DNA of 25,247 nt from an alpha proteobacterium 3107 (GTDB lineage: Bacteria; Pseudomonadota; Alphaproteobacteria; Rhodobacterales; Rhodobacteraceae). Made by a program: the position numbers and the translations under genes. Every line of letters starts with the position of its first letter. The stretch's first letter is position 1. The stretch spans positions 1-25,247 of the forward strand of contig JPPB01000068.1 in the NCBI GenBank assembly GCA_001483205.1. The letters are read 5' to 3'. Below, piece by piece: positions 1 through 9,488 of the stretch. Below the pieces are notes generated by a model. That model saw only the letters and a program-made list of their open reading frames with translations. It did not search any database and was not told where the DNA came from.

Positions 1-64
1 GATGCGCCGAAACATTCCTCGCCGCAGCACAGAGCGCCGCTATCGTCATATGGTATTTGTGAGT

Positions 65-382
65 CTACGCCCTAGAAATGTCTAGCCCATAACTGTCCAC
101 AAAAACGGGGGAACTCCAGACGTCTGCTCGGGCGTGGCGATAAGATGTGGCTGAAAGACGATGGCGTTTGGGTCGGAACAGGGCGGCGGTTTGATCATGG
201 ACTGACAAGAACCGCTGCGCTTGCCTGGAAGACTTCAGTCTGCCCATGATTTTTTCTCTTCGTTGCGTGTGTTTGTGCGAGGCCTCTGCGCGATTGTTCA
301 CCCCCTTGTGCTGACAGTGCTCAATCCCCGAGGTAATTTCCGCTTTCGCGGCACCGTAGGAGTGCAGCTTGTCGGTGATCAT
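65..382 (-). pseudogene. IS6-family transposase, 3' fragment
   Basis: The minus-strand reading frame encodes about 105 residues matching the C-terminal third of IS6-family (IS26/IS6100-type) DDE transposases. It opens with ITDKLHSYGAA, which carries the second catalytic Asp. GVNNRAEASH, with the catalytic Glu, follows at the expected D-34-E spacing. The family-typical tail REKIMGRLKSSRQAQRFLS and PKRHRLSATSYRHARAD comes after that. It ends at a TAG codon (65-67). The N-terminal half with the HTH and the first Asp is missing: the frame upstream of 382 reads AATPWG and has no family similarity. No typical IS6 terminal inverted repeat was seen in 1-64. The ATG at 382 is therefore not a true start, and the element is a dead remnant next to the defence genes. 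Confidence 0.85.
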
Positions 383-445
383 CCCCCATGGCGTCGCGGC
401 TGAAGTCTGCGCTACCGGGATGGCTGCTTCGGGAGCGTGATACGG
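383..445. other. short gap between IS6 remnant and helicase gene
   Basis: These 63 bases separate the transposase fragment from the helicase stop codon. No gene, hairpin terminator or inverted repeat was seen here. The truncation point of the insertion sequence probably lies within or near this stretch. Confidence 0.4.
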
Positions 446-3400
446 TCACGGCGACGACTTCGCAAGAAGTCCGCGCAACCAGTGGAGTGCGGGATGGCGA
501 TTAAACTGGTCCCAATGAACTTGGTTGGAATAGTCGTTCAGACAGCGCGAGCAGCTTGTCTCGCAATCTGAGTCACGCGGGCAATCAAGGACCGCGATTG
601 CTCGACTGAGCAGCACACGTGCCGAGAATTGAAGATCGTCAAGCAGCCGACGACAATAGCCAGCACCGCCCGGCACCGAGTCTGATAGGATCACAAGCGG
701 CACCGCACCTGGCAACTCTACGGTTGCACGCAAATCTCTTGGGTCAGTTTCAAGAATGTCAGCCGCCGCAAGCCTCAATGCCTCAGCCAGCGTTCTCAGG
801 AAGCCATCCCGAGCCGCCCGCCGATCTTTATCAGTTTCGCGATCAGAAAAGTCAGGGACCGATTGGTCGATGCGGATACCGCGCAGGTCTGTCTCGAAGA
901 CATGCGCCAGGTCAACGGGCCAACGGAGTGACTCGACCCGACATTGGTCGCCGGTCCGCGGGTTCTTATGCTTTTTCCGTATTTCGGCCCCTCCAAGCGC
1001 ATCCTGAGGTGCTGGTCGAGCATACTCGCAGGCCGAACACCAAAGATAACCCGCGCCCTGCGGCCCGCGGTTCAGGACAAGCATACGTCCGGGCTGACTC
1101 CCCTCCGGAGCAATCGCAGGCGCAAAGAAATGCGTGACGCGCGCGAGGTCCGAGCCCCGGAAATCCTCCGGCCGCGCTTTTGTGAGAAGGCGGGCTTCAT
1201 CGACAGGCCGAACACGCAAGCGAGATGCACCTGGGTCTCGGCCCTGTCGATCAGCATATGATGTCAGGAAACCGACAGGCTCAATGAATTTGCGGCCCCG
1301 ACCACTGACAGAGGCACCGCATTGAATGCAGTTTTCCCCAAAATCATCCCGGTCGTGGTGTCTTTCCGCATGTTGGCAGGCCGGACAGATACGGTAAAAT
1401 CCCTTTTCCATCCAAGCGTCTTCAGTGCCCACTATGGCCCTGCGTGTTATACCAGCCGATGTCCATATGCGGCCACCGGCCACCACCTCTGCTCCCGGCG
1501 CGTATTCTGCAACCGCCATCGCTGCATCCCGGTCAAGTTGAAGGGCACGCTCATCAGAAACACCATGCGGGCCGCGCTCGGTCACGATTTCCAGATGAAT
1601 CGAGTGAACCGGGAAGCTGTAGGTCGGAATGACGGCCTCACGCGACAATGTTTCCACCAGGAAGCGGTCAAGATAACGTTTCATATCGCCCTGCCGGGCA
1701 CTCATGCGGCGGGTAGCGCGCATACGCGCCTGCTCATTTGCCCCCGAATCATCAAGCGCAGCACGAGCCTTTTCGTAAGCGTCATTCAATTCACGCCAGC
1801 GAGCGCACGTAGCCCTGATCCAGCGCGTAATCTCTGCGCGGGTATGCTCAGTCAGTTCCCCCGCGGCGAGGCCGACATGATCAAGTCTTGCTGGCAGAGT
1901 AGCTACCATGTCTTCGGCAACCGCGTGTGTGGCAATTCCGGCGTCTGAGGCGAGCCATGCTGAAAGGTCTGTCAGTAATGCGCCCTCGGTTGTCCTGTCC
2001 AAGCGCTCTTCCAGCACATCGCGCAGGCGCGGAGCGCCTGTGCGCTCGTGGCCTGCAAGGCGACGATCAAGCCAGCCTGCAAGCAGGCATGAAACCTGAT
2101 GCCGCCGGAAGAAACTTGGGTTGTCCAACGTCAGGTAGGGGGCTGGCGGCAATGCCTCAAGGTAACCGCGCAAATCGTTGAACTTTGCCTGATCATACCT
2201 GCCGGACCTGGCCATCATCAACGCAACGGGCGCGGCCTGAGCGCGGCGACCGGCCCGGCCCGCGCGCTGTTGATAATTCGCGATCCCCGGTGGGACATTC
2301 CGGCAAAAAACCGCTTCAAGCTCACCCAGATCGACACCCATTTCCATCGTCGTGGTGCAACTGAGCAGATTGATTTCCCCCTGCCGGAACCGCTCTTCGG
2401 TCTCGGAGCGCTCTGTAATCGAAATGGCAGCGGTGTGCTCCCGTGCGATCCCGCTGAGCGGTTGTCTTTCATAACGGACGATGTAGTGATTTCGCTGGTG
2501 CATCTCGGTCCGTTCCCTGGCCGATACGGGAACGGTGCGCCCGGTACAGCGCCAGGCCGTGCAGACGCCTCTAAGGTCGATCTGGCTGGACGCGCCACAG
2601 CTTTCGCAACGGCGCAATTCGCCTTCCGCAGTCGCAACGAACCTCATGGCGGCTAAGTTCAGCACATGACCATGGCCTACCTGCTTAAGCAGTTTATGTT
2701 GGGGCCGTATTGCTTCCTGCCAAAAATCATCCAGAATATCCCGCGCCTGTTTTTCCGGTATCCCGAGCCGGTCAACGAGCACCCAAAGGGGCCGGTTAAG
2801 GCGTCCCTGTTCGGAGAGCAGCGTTCGCAACCGGCGGCTTTTGTGTGTGCGGGTCAGCGACCAGGAAATATCGGCGGTTGCCTGCCGTTCTCCCCAAATA
2901 GATTCGTCGGTGAGGTCGATATTTTCCAGATCGTTGATGGCTCTCGATTGTCGGATGAGATCGAGGAGAAAGCGGACAAGTGCAGGCACAAGGCCCCGGT
3001 ATTCGGGCGCTACACTTTCCGTCAGCCGCTGCGCAATCCTGTCACTGCCTTCATATTGCACGGTGATCAGGCCGAGAGCCTCGAGTGACACCCGCAGCGG
3101 GCCCCCGCAGAGCTCTGCCGCGATTAGTGCCATCAGTCGGTCTTTCGCGGCGGTGCTGCTCAATGCTTCCGGGTTGCGTCGGTCATAGAGCCTGAAGCCG
3201 GAGCGTCGTAATGCCGTCCACACCCCATCGCGCAAACCCATCAGGTCCAGGGCTTCATCCGCTTCTTGGCGCAAAGCCTGCACCATCGACGCCCGCATCG
3301 CCTGATCGCGAGCCGTGCGTTCAAAGAACGGAGCAAAAAAAGCTGCATCCTGCCGATTGTCGGCGAATACCAGAAGATTGCGCCCCTGCATCGGCGCTTG

Positions 3401-5389
3401 GGATGATTTCCCCCGGGGCGGCGGCAGGGCCTCAAGCAATGTCTGCGCCATGACCGAAGCAAGAGCATCATCGCCGGGGTGGATCGGTGTGACCGGCTCA
3501 GCAAATCTTCCGCCCTTCGCGCCGCAGGAAAGGCACTTTCGGACATAGCTGCGCCGCTCTTCGGGGTCGTCACGCATCGGTGCAACGGCAAGCGAAAGGA
3601 CGCCGTCTTCGGGGCCGTCCGCCAGCTTGCCTGTGTCGGCGAAGAACTCGAAAAGCTGTTTGTCGCTGGTTTCGCTCTCGCCCTCGTCCGGGTCAATTTC
3701 CGTGGCTGCTTCACCCGCCCTTATCAATCTCAGGACACGCCGTTTTGCCCCCCGGCTGATCTCAGGTCGTGGATGAAGCATCCTCCCATCGTCCCAGCCT
3801 TCCACATAAGGCTCGCCACAGTTGCGGCAAACGAAAAGGGAATACGCAGGAGCGCCTGCTATATGCACGCCGTTGCGGGATAACCGTAAGTCAGACCAAT
3901 TCTCGGCATCGTTCGCAGATAGCCGCAGGGCCACACCCTCAACGCCCGAGGCCGCAAGGTGAAAACGCGCCGGGAGCAGCGGAAATGCGCCAGGCACAGA
4001 GGGCCGAGCCAGCACACCGAGCGAGATCAGCGCCGTTAAAGCCGTGCGCGATGTTTCTGCCGATTCCGATGGAAATACCCTCGCGGCCAGATCGGTGAAG
4101 GGGAGCGCGCACTCCCTGAGTGCGTCCGCCACGGCCCGAACCTCTGCAAGACCGGCCAGGCGAGCCATCAGCGCTTCACCGAACTGAAGCTGCGAATCCA
4201 GGATCAGCACTTTCAGGCCAACCTCGCGCATAGCCTCATTCCATTCCTCGGTCAGATAGCCTGCGTTGTCCGGCGCGAGGCATCCCTTTTTTCGTAACTT
4301 CGCCAGCACGCGCCCCGCTTTGGCCCAGTCGGACGCTAAAAGCGTTTTCGGTTCTTTCCCGTCGGTCAACGCGGAATGCAGTCGTCGTTTGGCGGTGATC
4401 ACTGCGTCGTCGCCGCCGGGGAAAGGCTCCCCGAACAGGTCTTCGGCAAAGCGCGCGAGTTCTTCACGCTTCGCCGGATTGAGACTTGCGGATGTCCCGA
4501 CACATCGTATCTGCCCTTGGGGTATGCCGAGCCGCGCTTTCAGCTTTCGCAGGAGGAAAGCGACTTCGATAGCTTGCGCGCCGGTATAGGTGTGGACTTC
4601 ATCAAGGACGAGCCACCGGACATCCGCCCCGGCCAGCAATGCACGGTTGCGCGGCAAGAGCAGGATGTGCTCAAGCATCGCGTAGTTGGTGACCAGAATA
4701 TGCGGCGGGTTCTCCAGCATCTCGCCCCTGGCGAGAAGCCAATTTCTGGGGGCATGGCGCTCATCAGGGAAATCTGCCTGAAATGTTGGTGTCGTGGTCA
4801 GGCGCGCTTCTTCATTCGCTCTTGTTGCATCAGAACGCACCTGCCCGGTAAAGCGCCCGAGCGTGATACCAGGATCACCAAGATCCCGAAACAACAGCCG
4901 GGCGATGCGGTGCATCTGGTCGTTTGCGAGGGCGTTGAGCGGATAGACAAGGATCGCCCGAACGCCGGGCCGCCCCGGTTCCCCTTGATGCAGAAGGTCG
5001 TCGATCAGGGGGAAGAGAAAGGACTCCGTCTTACCGGAGCCGGTGCCGGTAGCGACGAGATAGCTTTCGTCGCGTCCGATGGCTGCAGACTGGTGCAGGT
5101 GAAGCCGTCTGCGCCACAGGGACCGCCCTTCTTCGCTTTCGGAAAGCGTCGACCAGGCACCGTGCAATGCGCCGTTAGCTACGAGTTCCTCAATGCTCTC
5201 GCCCTTCTCGAAGTCTGGCAAACTCTCGACGAACGGGCCGCGCACCAATTCCGATTGAGCGCACTTATCAGCCACGGCGCGAGAGAGCCGCGGTGCCCGT
5301 GCAGAAGAGACAGCGGCGGCTGTTGTGATATAGCGCGCCAGCGTTGCGCTGAGGTCGTCTCTGAATCGGATTGGGTCAAGGTCTGTCAT
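446..5389 (-). CDS. druE: DEVH-box helicase with C-terminal MZB/DUF1998 domain, probable Druantia DruE
   Basis: A 1647-residue superfamily 2 helicase. Seen directly: a Q-like segment (HLHQSAA, about 97-103), Walker A GTGSGKT (115-121), VLDEVH (261-266), GTSASL (298-303), NLLVFADNRQDAAFF (671-685), motif V CTTTMEMGVDLGELEAVF (1011-1028) and motif VI QQRAGRAGRR (1040-1049). Cys pairs that could bind zinc lie at 521/524, 619/622, 928/931, 943/948, 1335/1338, 1354/1357 and 1451/1454. The end carries a C-x5-C-x3-C-x2-C cluster (1603-1616), the hallmark of MZB/DUF1998. A helicase of this size with that C-terminus is the signature protein of Druantia phage-defence systems. The ATG start overlaps the upstream gene's TGA by 4 bases, so translation is coupled. 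The length is intact with no frameshift. The alternative is a DrmA/DrmB-like helicase from a DISARM-related system, but none of the DISARM methylase or PLD partners is present. Confidence 0.82.
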   Translation of the reverse strand: MTDLDPIRFRDDLSATLARYITTAAAVSSARAPRLSRAVADKCAQSELVRGPFVESLPDFEKGESIEELVANGALHGAWSTLSESEEGRSLWRRRLHLHQSAAIGRDESYLVATGTGSGKTESFLFPLIDDLLHQGEPGRPGVRAILVYPLNALANDQMHRIARLLFRDLGDPGITLGRFTGQVRSDATRANEEARLTTTPTFQADFPDERHAPRNWLLARGEMLENPPHILVTNYAMLEHILLLPRNRALLAGADVRWLVLDEVHTYTGAQAIEVAFLLRKLKARLGIPQGQIRCVGTSASLNPAKREELARFAEDLFGEPFPGGDDAVITAKRRLHSALTDGKEPKTLLASDWAKAGRVLAKLRKKGCLAPDNAGYLTEEWNEAMREVGLKVLILDSQLQFGEALMARLAGLAEVRAVADALRECALPFTDLAARVFPSESAETSRTALTALISLGVLARPSVPGAFPLLPARFHLAASGVEGVALRLSANDAENWSDLRLSRNGVHIAGAPAYSLFVCRNCGEPYVEGWDDGRMLHPRPEISRGAKRRVLRLIRAGEAATEIDPDEGESETSDKQLFEFFADTGKLADGPEDGVLSLAVAPMRDDPEERRSYVRKCLSCGAKGGRFAEPVTPIHPGDDALASVMAQTLLEALPPPRGKSSQAPMQGRNLLVFADNRQDAAFFAPFFERTARDQAMRASMVQALRQEADEALDLMGLRDGVWTALRRSGFRLYDRRNPEALSSTAAKDRLMALIAAELCGGPLRVSLEALGLITVQYEGSDRIAQRLTESVAPEYRGLVPALVRFLLDLIRQSRAINDLENIDLTDESIWGERQATADISWSLTRTHKSRRLRTLLSEQGRLNRPLWVLVDRLGIPEKQARDILDDFWQEAIRPQHKLLKQVGHGHVLNLAAMRFVATAEGELRRCESCGASSQIDLRGVCTAWRCTGRTVPVSARERTEMHQRNHYIVRYERQPLSGIAREHTAAISITERSETEERFRQGEINLLSCTTTMEMGVDLGELEAVFCRNVPPGIANYQQRAGRAGRRAQAAPVALMMARSGRYDQAKFNDLRGYLEALPPAPYLTLDNPSFFRRHQVSCLLAGWLDRRLAGHERTGAPRLRDVLEERLDRTTEGALLTDLSAWLASDAGIATHAVAEDMVATLPARLDHVGLAAGELTEHTRAEITRWIRATCARWRELNDAYEKARAALDDSGANEQARMRATRRMSARQGDMKRYLDRFLVETLSREAVIPTYSFPVHSIHLEIVTERGPHGVSDERALQLDRDAAMAVAEYAPGAEVVAGGRIWTSAGITRRAIVGTEDAWMEKGFYRICPACQHAERHHDRDDFGENCIQCGASVSGRGRKFIEPVGFLTSYADRQGRDPGASRLRVRPVDEARLLTKARPEDFRGSDLARVTHFFAPAIAPEGSQPGRMLVLNRGPQGAGYLWCSACEYARPAPQDALGGAEIRKKHKNPRTGDQCRVESLRWPVDLAHVFETDLRGIRIDQSVPDFSDRETDKDRRAARDGFLRTLAEALRLAAADILETDPRDLRATVELPGAVPLVILSDSVPGGAGYCRRLLDDLQFSARVLLSRAIAVLDCPRDSDCETSCSRCLNDYSNQVHWDQFNRHPALHWLRGLLAKSSP

Positions 5390-8300
5390 GGGCGTTCCTT
5401 GGCGATTTGCCAGAGCAGCAGGTGGAAGGCGAAAAGCTCCGGAGCGAGGCGTAGCATGAAGGCGATGCTGGTAAGAGCTTGCGCTGGCGACAGGTCAGCC
5501 CGTTGCGAAACGGTCTCCACGTAGTCGCTTACCTCATCGAAACGGCTCGCCTGGGCAAATCCCGAAAGAAGCGCCGATGCCCAAAGATCAATCCGATCTG
5601 GCTCATCCGCATCCTGACTCCGAAGGGGGGCTGGCGGTCGTAGTTTCTCGGGTGCGGAAATCCAGGCGGCCCTTATCAGCCGATGTAGGGCCTGCTGGCG
5701 ATGGCTGTATGGTCCTTCTTCCGCAGTGTCCTCGACGAAGAGACCGGCGGCGCCGAATCGCTCAGCAAGGCGCTGATGCGCCGCGCGCCAGTGATCAGGC
5801 CCCAGCAACGGCGTTCCACGCCAGAACCAGCCCGCTGATGGATCGCTATCAACGATTGGCAGGTTTTTGAAGAAGCGTGCCGGATCAAAACCCTCCAGCC
5901 GTGCATCGCTATCCCGTGCGGAATGCAGGTTACGGAAAGCAAGGCAGACAGTCGGGTGGAGATGCGACAACTCGCGCAGGCGCTCCGTGTTGAGCATGGC
6001 GAGTGCAGCCATCTCGGCAATGCCCGGATCAGCAGAGGCCGCCAGCGAAGCGAAAGCCCGCGGAGGAGCTGCGTAAAGGTTTGGAAGGAATTGCAGAGGG
6101 TGCAGGATCGGCACCCAGTCGGGTGCCGCATGGTCGGGCGGCGGCAGGCAAGCCGCTCGCATCAAGACCCCCTCTCCACCGGGCAAATGTCGCAACCGTT
6201 GACCAAGTTCCTGCCAGCGTGGAACCAGCGCGCACTCAAGCGTTGGCCAGCACTCTGCCGCATAGCAGTCGGAAAGCCAGCGACACAGAGTCTCAAACCG
6301 CCTTGAAAGTTCCTCGTTGCGCACAAGCCCCTCTGCTGCCGGATTTGGATTGGTAAAGGCTATCGCGAAACTGTCGCCCCGCGCATTGCGCAAAGGTCGC
6401 CAGCCGTCGCGCCCCTCCGGACGAACGAACAACCGAGCCAAGCGGGAGTCCCCATCCAGCCAATCGGCATTAAGGGTCAGTTCGATCCCATGCGCATCGT
6501 CTTTGCAGACCTCGGCATGAAACCAATCCGGGCACCGCGTCGCAACCGGCCTAAACCGCAGTGCGGCTTCTGCAAAGACGGCCTTCCCTGTTTCATCCTC
6601 GACCTCGACGGCCACCGCATCCACCGCTTCGCCGAAACAGAGCCTCAACCGAACCGCGTTGCGGGCCGGAAGAAGATTGATTTTTTGGGGGACAAGTGCC
6701 GCAACCAGCTCAAACAACAGGACTTCCATGCCGTTGCCGCGCCGAAGCAAGACACGTTCATCGGATGCAGGCACCAGCAGGTCGCGAACCGCGAGACTGC
6801 GGGTCAGCCCCCCGAAAAAGGGACGCGCCTCACGCCTTCCGCAGATGATCAGTTGGGCTTTCTGGTCAGGGCATCGGATACTTATCGTATCGAAGCGATC
6901 ATCATCGCCAACTGAGAGGCGAGCACCAAGCCGAAGTGACGACATACTGCCTTCCGCACGGCGGCGGGTTACCGTGACATTGGGCCACGGGAGATCAAAG
7001 GGAACGTGCTCATCTTCGATTTTGAAGATGGCGCGCGCCACGGTATATCCTCCGCCGGGGTCAAGGCAGAGCTGCCCCTGATCGTCACGCCCGACATGTA
7101 AGCATTCGTCCTCAACCAGATTGCGGACTGGCCGTTCACTATGAAACTCGTTTCCGTCAAGTCTACAAAATGCGGGCCATATCCATGCCGAAAGCCCAAT
7201 GCCGGAACGATGGACATCATTGCCACCTACACTCGGTGCCATCAATTCCACCCGAAGGCGTAAAGGATCGGCAGCCTCAACCTCTGCAAAGCCCGCAAGG
7301 AGCTTGTCCACCCCGACTTCGCCGAACCCGTCTTCGGAAATTGGTGCCTTAACCAGCCGCGACTGTTGCCCGAGGGTTATCCGGAGCACCCGCGTCTCGG
7401 AATGGCCCAATCCAGTTTCGATCCGAAGGCGTGCGGAACGTCCGTGAAGCATACCCCGTGGGCCACTCGCGATTTCGGCACCCGCCAGCGAAAGGTGCCT
7501 TCGTGGACGTGCCTTGAGAACTGTTTGAACACCGCCGAGGTTGAGCACCACAGGGCGGGGCCTAAGCACCGCAAAGCCAACATAACTATCGGCTTCTGGT
7601 TCAAGAGCTGGCTCGCCTGCGAGTGAGAACGGCTTACGCGCCAAAATCGCTATATCCGTCGAGTCCAGTTCTGTATCAGCTATGCCCTGCGGGATTTCAC
7701 GCAGGTAATGGCCGGTTATCTTGTCGAACACGGCACATTCCCCGTGCGCGAAGAGCTTGAGTTGACCGGTCTGACCAGCGATTTCCCATCGGACTTCCCG
7801 CGGCCAGGGCTGGGGCAGTGTCCAATCTTCACCACCACGCAACCGCAGCGGCCGCTGTGTTTCGTCGAGCCAGAGCCGAATACGCCCTTCACTGCGCGGC
7901 AATCGCAGCACAAGCCCGCCGGACTGCCAGAAAAGCCGTGGGCGGGGGGCAGGAGACTCGTGACCACCTCTGCCCGGTGCCGGGTGCGGTTCCTGCAAAC
8001 GTCGGTCAAACGCATCCTTGAAGTGCTTCTCAAACTCGATAACCGGGACGAAGGCCTCCGGGTTCTCGCGGATGCGGGCGAACAGGGCTGCGTGCCAGGC
8101 CGTTTCATCCCACAGGATCGGTCGGCGAAGCACATTAATTGCCGGTGGAAGAAAATACAGGGAATCGTCTTCCCAATGGTTTAACAGCACTGTCGTCTCG
8201 ATAGGCGGTGGACCAAAGGCCGCTTCCTGCCTCAAGAATGCGTCGATCAGGTGTGGAAGCTGTGCCTGGCTTACGCCCGCGTGCAGAAGGTAGACATCTA

Positions 8301-8718
8301 CCTGGCGCTCGAACCCCTGGGTAGGCAACCCAAACCTGTCGCACACGTTGCAAAATGAGTTAAACAGCACTTTGCGCTGCTGCGGGGTTTTCAGCGGAAC
8401 GCGAAGAGTTTCAGCGATATGCGGATATACCGCATGGCTGGCATCTCCATATCCTTTGCTCAGAGAATGGGTGACGAGCCATGCCGCAAGACTTGGAAAC
8501 CGGCGAAACAGTGCCGGGAGCTTATCCGTCTGTCCGTCCAGAAACTGCCGTGTGCGTTCAATGGCTTGTTCACGCGCGGCCTCGTCCAACGGGATAAGGC
8601 CGATGAAGGGGGGTGCCCGTGCTTCCTGGCGACCCCTGTTGATTAAATTGTCTGCGATTATGCAGGCATTGTCAGGTTGTGTTGGGCTGTCAGCAAAGTT
8701 TGGCGGCGTTGCATTCAT
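5386..8718 (-). CDS. druH: large protein of unknown fold, probable Druantia type III DruH
   Basis: A 1110-residue protein if translation starts at the ATG at 8718. The frame can be extended to a TTG at 8787, but the ATG has a purine stretch (AGAGCTCACAGC) just ahead of it and the TTG has no Shine-Dalgarno, so the ATG is preferred. I recognise no enzymatic motif, signal peptide or membrane span. By eye there are three parts: a helical N-terminal part (to about 240, with LFNSFCNVCDRFGLP), a long beta-strand-rich middle (about 260-760, many alternating hydrophobic/charged strands with Arg, Trp and Gly), and a helical, Leu/Ala/Arg-rich C-terminus (about 800-1110). The identification as DruH is inferred from the neighbour: a 1000-plus-residue orphan immediately upstream of and overlapping a DUF1998 helicase is the two-gene type III Druantia layout. 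Function in defence is known only at system level; its biochemical role is unknown. Confidence 0.7.
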   Translation of the reverse strand: MNATPPNFADSPTQPDNACIIADNLINRGRQEARAPPFIGLIPLDEAAREQAIERTRQFLDGQTDKLPALFRRFPSLAAWLVTHSLSKGYGDASHAVYPHIAETLRVPLKTPQQRKVLFNSFCNVCDRFGLPTQGFERQVDVYLLHAGVSQAQLPHLIDAFLRQEAAFGPPPIETTVLLNHWEDDSLYFLPPAINVLRRPILWDETAWHAALFARIRENPEAFVPVIEFEKHFKDAFDRRLQEPHPAPGRGGHESPAPRPRLFWQSGGLVLRLPRSEGRIRLWLDETQRPLRLRGGEDWTLPQPWPREVRWEIAGQTGQLKLFAHGECAVFDKITGHYLREIPQGIADTELDSTDIAILARKPFSLAGEPALEPEADSYVGFAVLRPRPVVLNLGGVQTVLKARPRRHLSLAGAEIASGPRGMLHGRSARLRIETGLGHSETRVLRITLGQQSRLVKAPISEDGFGEVGVDKLLAGFAEVEAADPLRLRVELMAPSVGGNDVHRSGIGLSAWIWPAFCRLDGNEFHSERPVRNLVEDECLHVGRDDQGQLCLDPGGGYTVARAIFKIEDEHVPFDLPWPNVTVTRRRAEGSMSSLRLGARLSVGDDDRFDTISIRCPDQKAQLIICGRREARPFFGGLTRSLAVRDLLVPASDERVLLRRGNGMEVLLFELVAALVPQKINLLPARNAVRLRLCFGEAVDAVAVEVEDETGKAVFAEAALRFRPVATRCPDWFHAEVCKDDAHGIELTLNADWLDGDSRLARLFVRPEGRDGWRPLRNARGDSFAIAFTNPNPAAEGLVRNEELSRRFETLCRWLSDCYAAECWPTLECALVPRWQELGQRLRHLPGGEGVLMRAACLPPPDHAAPDWVPILHPLQFLPNLYAAPPRAFASLAASADPGIAEMAALAMLNTERLRELSHLHPTVCLAFRNLHSARDSDARLEGFDPARFFKNLPIVDSDPSAGWFWRGTPLLGPDHWRAAHQRLAERFGAAGLFVEDTAEEGPYSHRQQALHRLIRAAWISAPEKLRPPAPLRSQDADEPDRIDLWASALLSGFAQASRFDEVSDYVETVSQRADLSPAQALTSIAFMLRLAPELFAFHLLLWQIAKERP

Positions 8719-9009
8719 GCTGTGAGCTCTTGTGTATACCCGACCCAAAGGTTGAAGGCGTCTGCTCAGGCTCGGTGGAACGCCCAAACTACGCAGCCTA
8801 TGACCGAACTCGGGAAACGAAAGCTTTTGAGGCGGGGAAGATCATATGAAGGAATCATGGCAGGAACCTACAGCAGACAAATACATTCAACAATCTGAAA
8901 GTGCCCGTTACCGACATCTGAGAGAGAATAGTCTGGCCAAATTGCTGGCTCTCTGCTAAACTTCTTGCCGTATGGTGGCGGATGCCGCCTTCAACACAAG
9001 GAGATTTCG
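8719..9009. other. divergent intergenic region between druH and the yciI-like gene
   Basis: About 290 bases separate the minus-strand defence operon from the plus-strand YciI-like gene, so it should hold both promoters. No convincing -35/-10 pair was found on either strand. It is visibly more A+T-rich (around 8820-8960) than the genes beside it, as expected of promoter DNA. Confidence 0.4.
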
Positions 9010-9306
9010 ATGTATTTCGTGATATTCGGTTCGGACAAGCCCGGCACTGGCCAGGAACGGCGGGAAGCGCTTGACGACGTTGCATCCTATCTGGGCGAGC
9101 GTCCGGGCCATCCCGACGTGACCTATCATTGCGGCGGTCCGACGCTCGATGAAGGAGGAACCATCAACGGCACTCTCAACATCATCGAAGCCCCTTCGCT
9201 TGATGCGGCACGGGCATTCCTCGACGACCATCCCCTGCAAAAAATGGGTCTTCTGGATGAGGTCAGCGTCCGGCAACTGGACTGGAAGACCGGATGCCCG
9301 AGTTAG
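9010..9306 (+). CDS. YciI-like (YCII domain) small protein
   Basis: A 98-residue protein starting MYFVIFGSDKPG. The ATG at 9010 is fixed by a strong Shine-Dalgarno AAGGAG (8998-9003) six bases upstream. A longer frame from a TTG at 8965 lacks such a site. The sequence has the alternating beta-alpha-beta pattern of the YCII/ferredoxin-like dimeric alpha-beta barrel family: strand MYFVIF, helix RREALDDVASYLGER, central strand around GGTINGTLNIIEA, helix SLDAARAFLDDHPL, final strand LLDEVSVRQLD. The DDHP segment corresponds to the conserved Asp/His region of YciI proteins. Family members are small enzymes or binding proteins of mostly unknown substrate. It precedes the TRAP operon on the same strand by 247 bases, so a shared role is possible but unproven. 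Confidence 0.75.
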   Translation: MYFVIFGSDKPGTGQERREALDDVASYLGERPGHPDVTYHCGGPTLDEGGTINGTLNIIEAPSLDAARAFLDDHPLQKMGLLDEVSVRQLDWKTGCPS

Positions 9307-9474
9307 ATACCTCGGTGTGTCTTGATTCTTCCGCGATCAAGAGCAAAGCCGAGACGGGCGGGCGCTTTTCAGCCCCGGAGTCCACTTTTGACAGTGTGCG
9401 GGCCAATGTCAGCCCCCGGTCGCCTGCCCTGCGGTATGTCGCGCAGCGGTTTGATGCGTTGCCTCTCCGCCAGA

Positions 9475-9488
9475 CTTGGTTGACCAAG
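9475..9488. promoter_or_regulatory. candidate GntR-family operator upstream of dctP
   Basis: The 14-base palindrome CTTGGT-TG-ACCAAG sits 66 bases before the dctP start codon. The form TTGGTnnACCAA matches the UxuR/ExuR type of operator used by GntR (FadR-subfamily) regulators, which commonly control TRAP transporter operons. No regulator gene lies in the window, so assignment rests on the site alone. Confidence 0.45.

Noticed and set aside
4376..5524. 382-codon plus-strand open frame across the druE/druH junction
   Set aside because: Antisense to two well-supported genes, low-complexity shadow composition, no ribosome-binding site and no family similarity.
446..8718. DISARM system
   Set aside because: A DUF1998 helicase is shared with DISARM, but no methyltransferase, PLD nuclease or separate DrmA/DrmB pair is present; helicase and DUF1998 are in one polypeptide.
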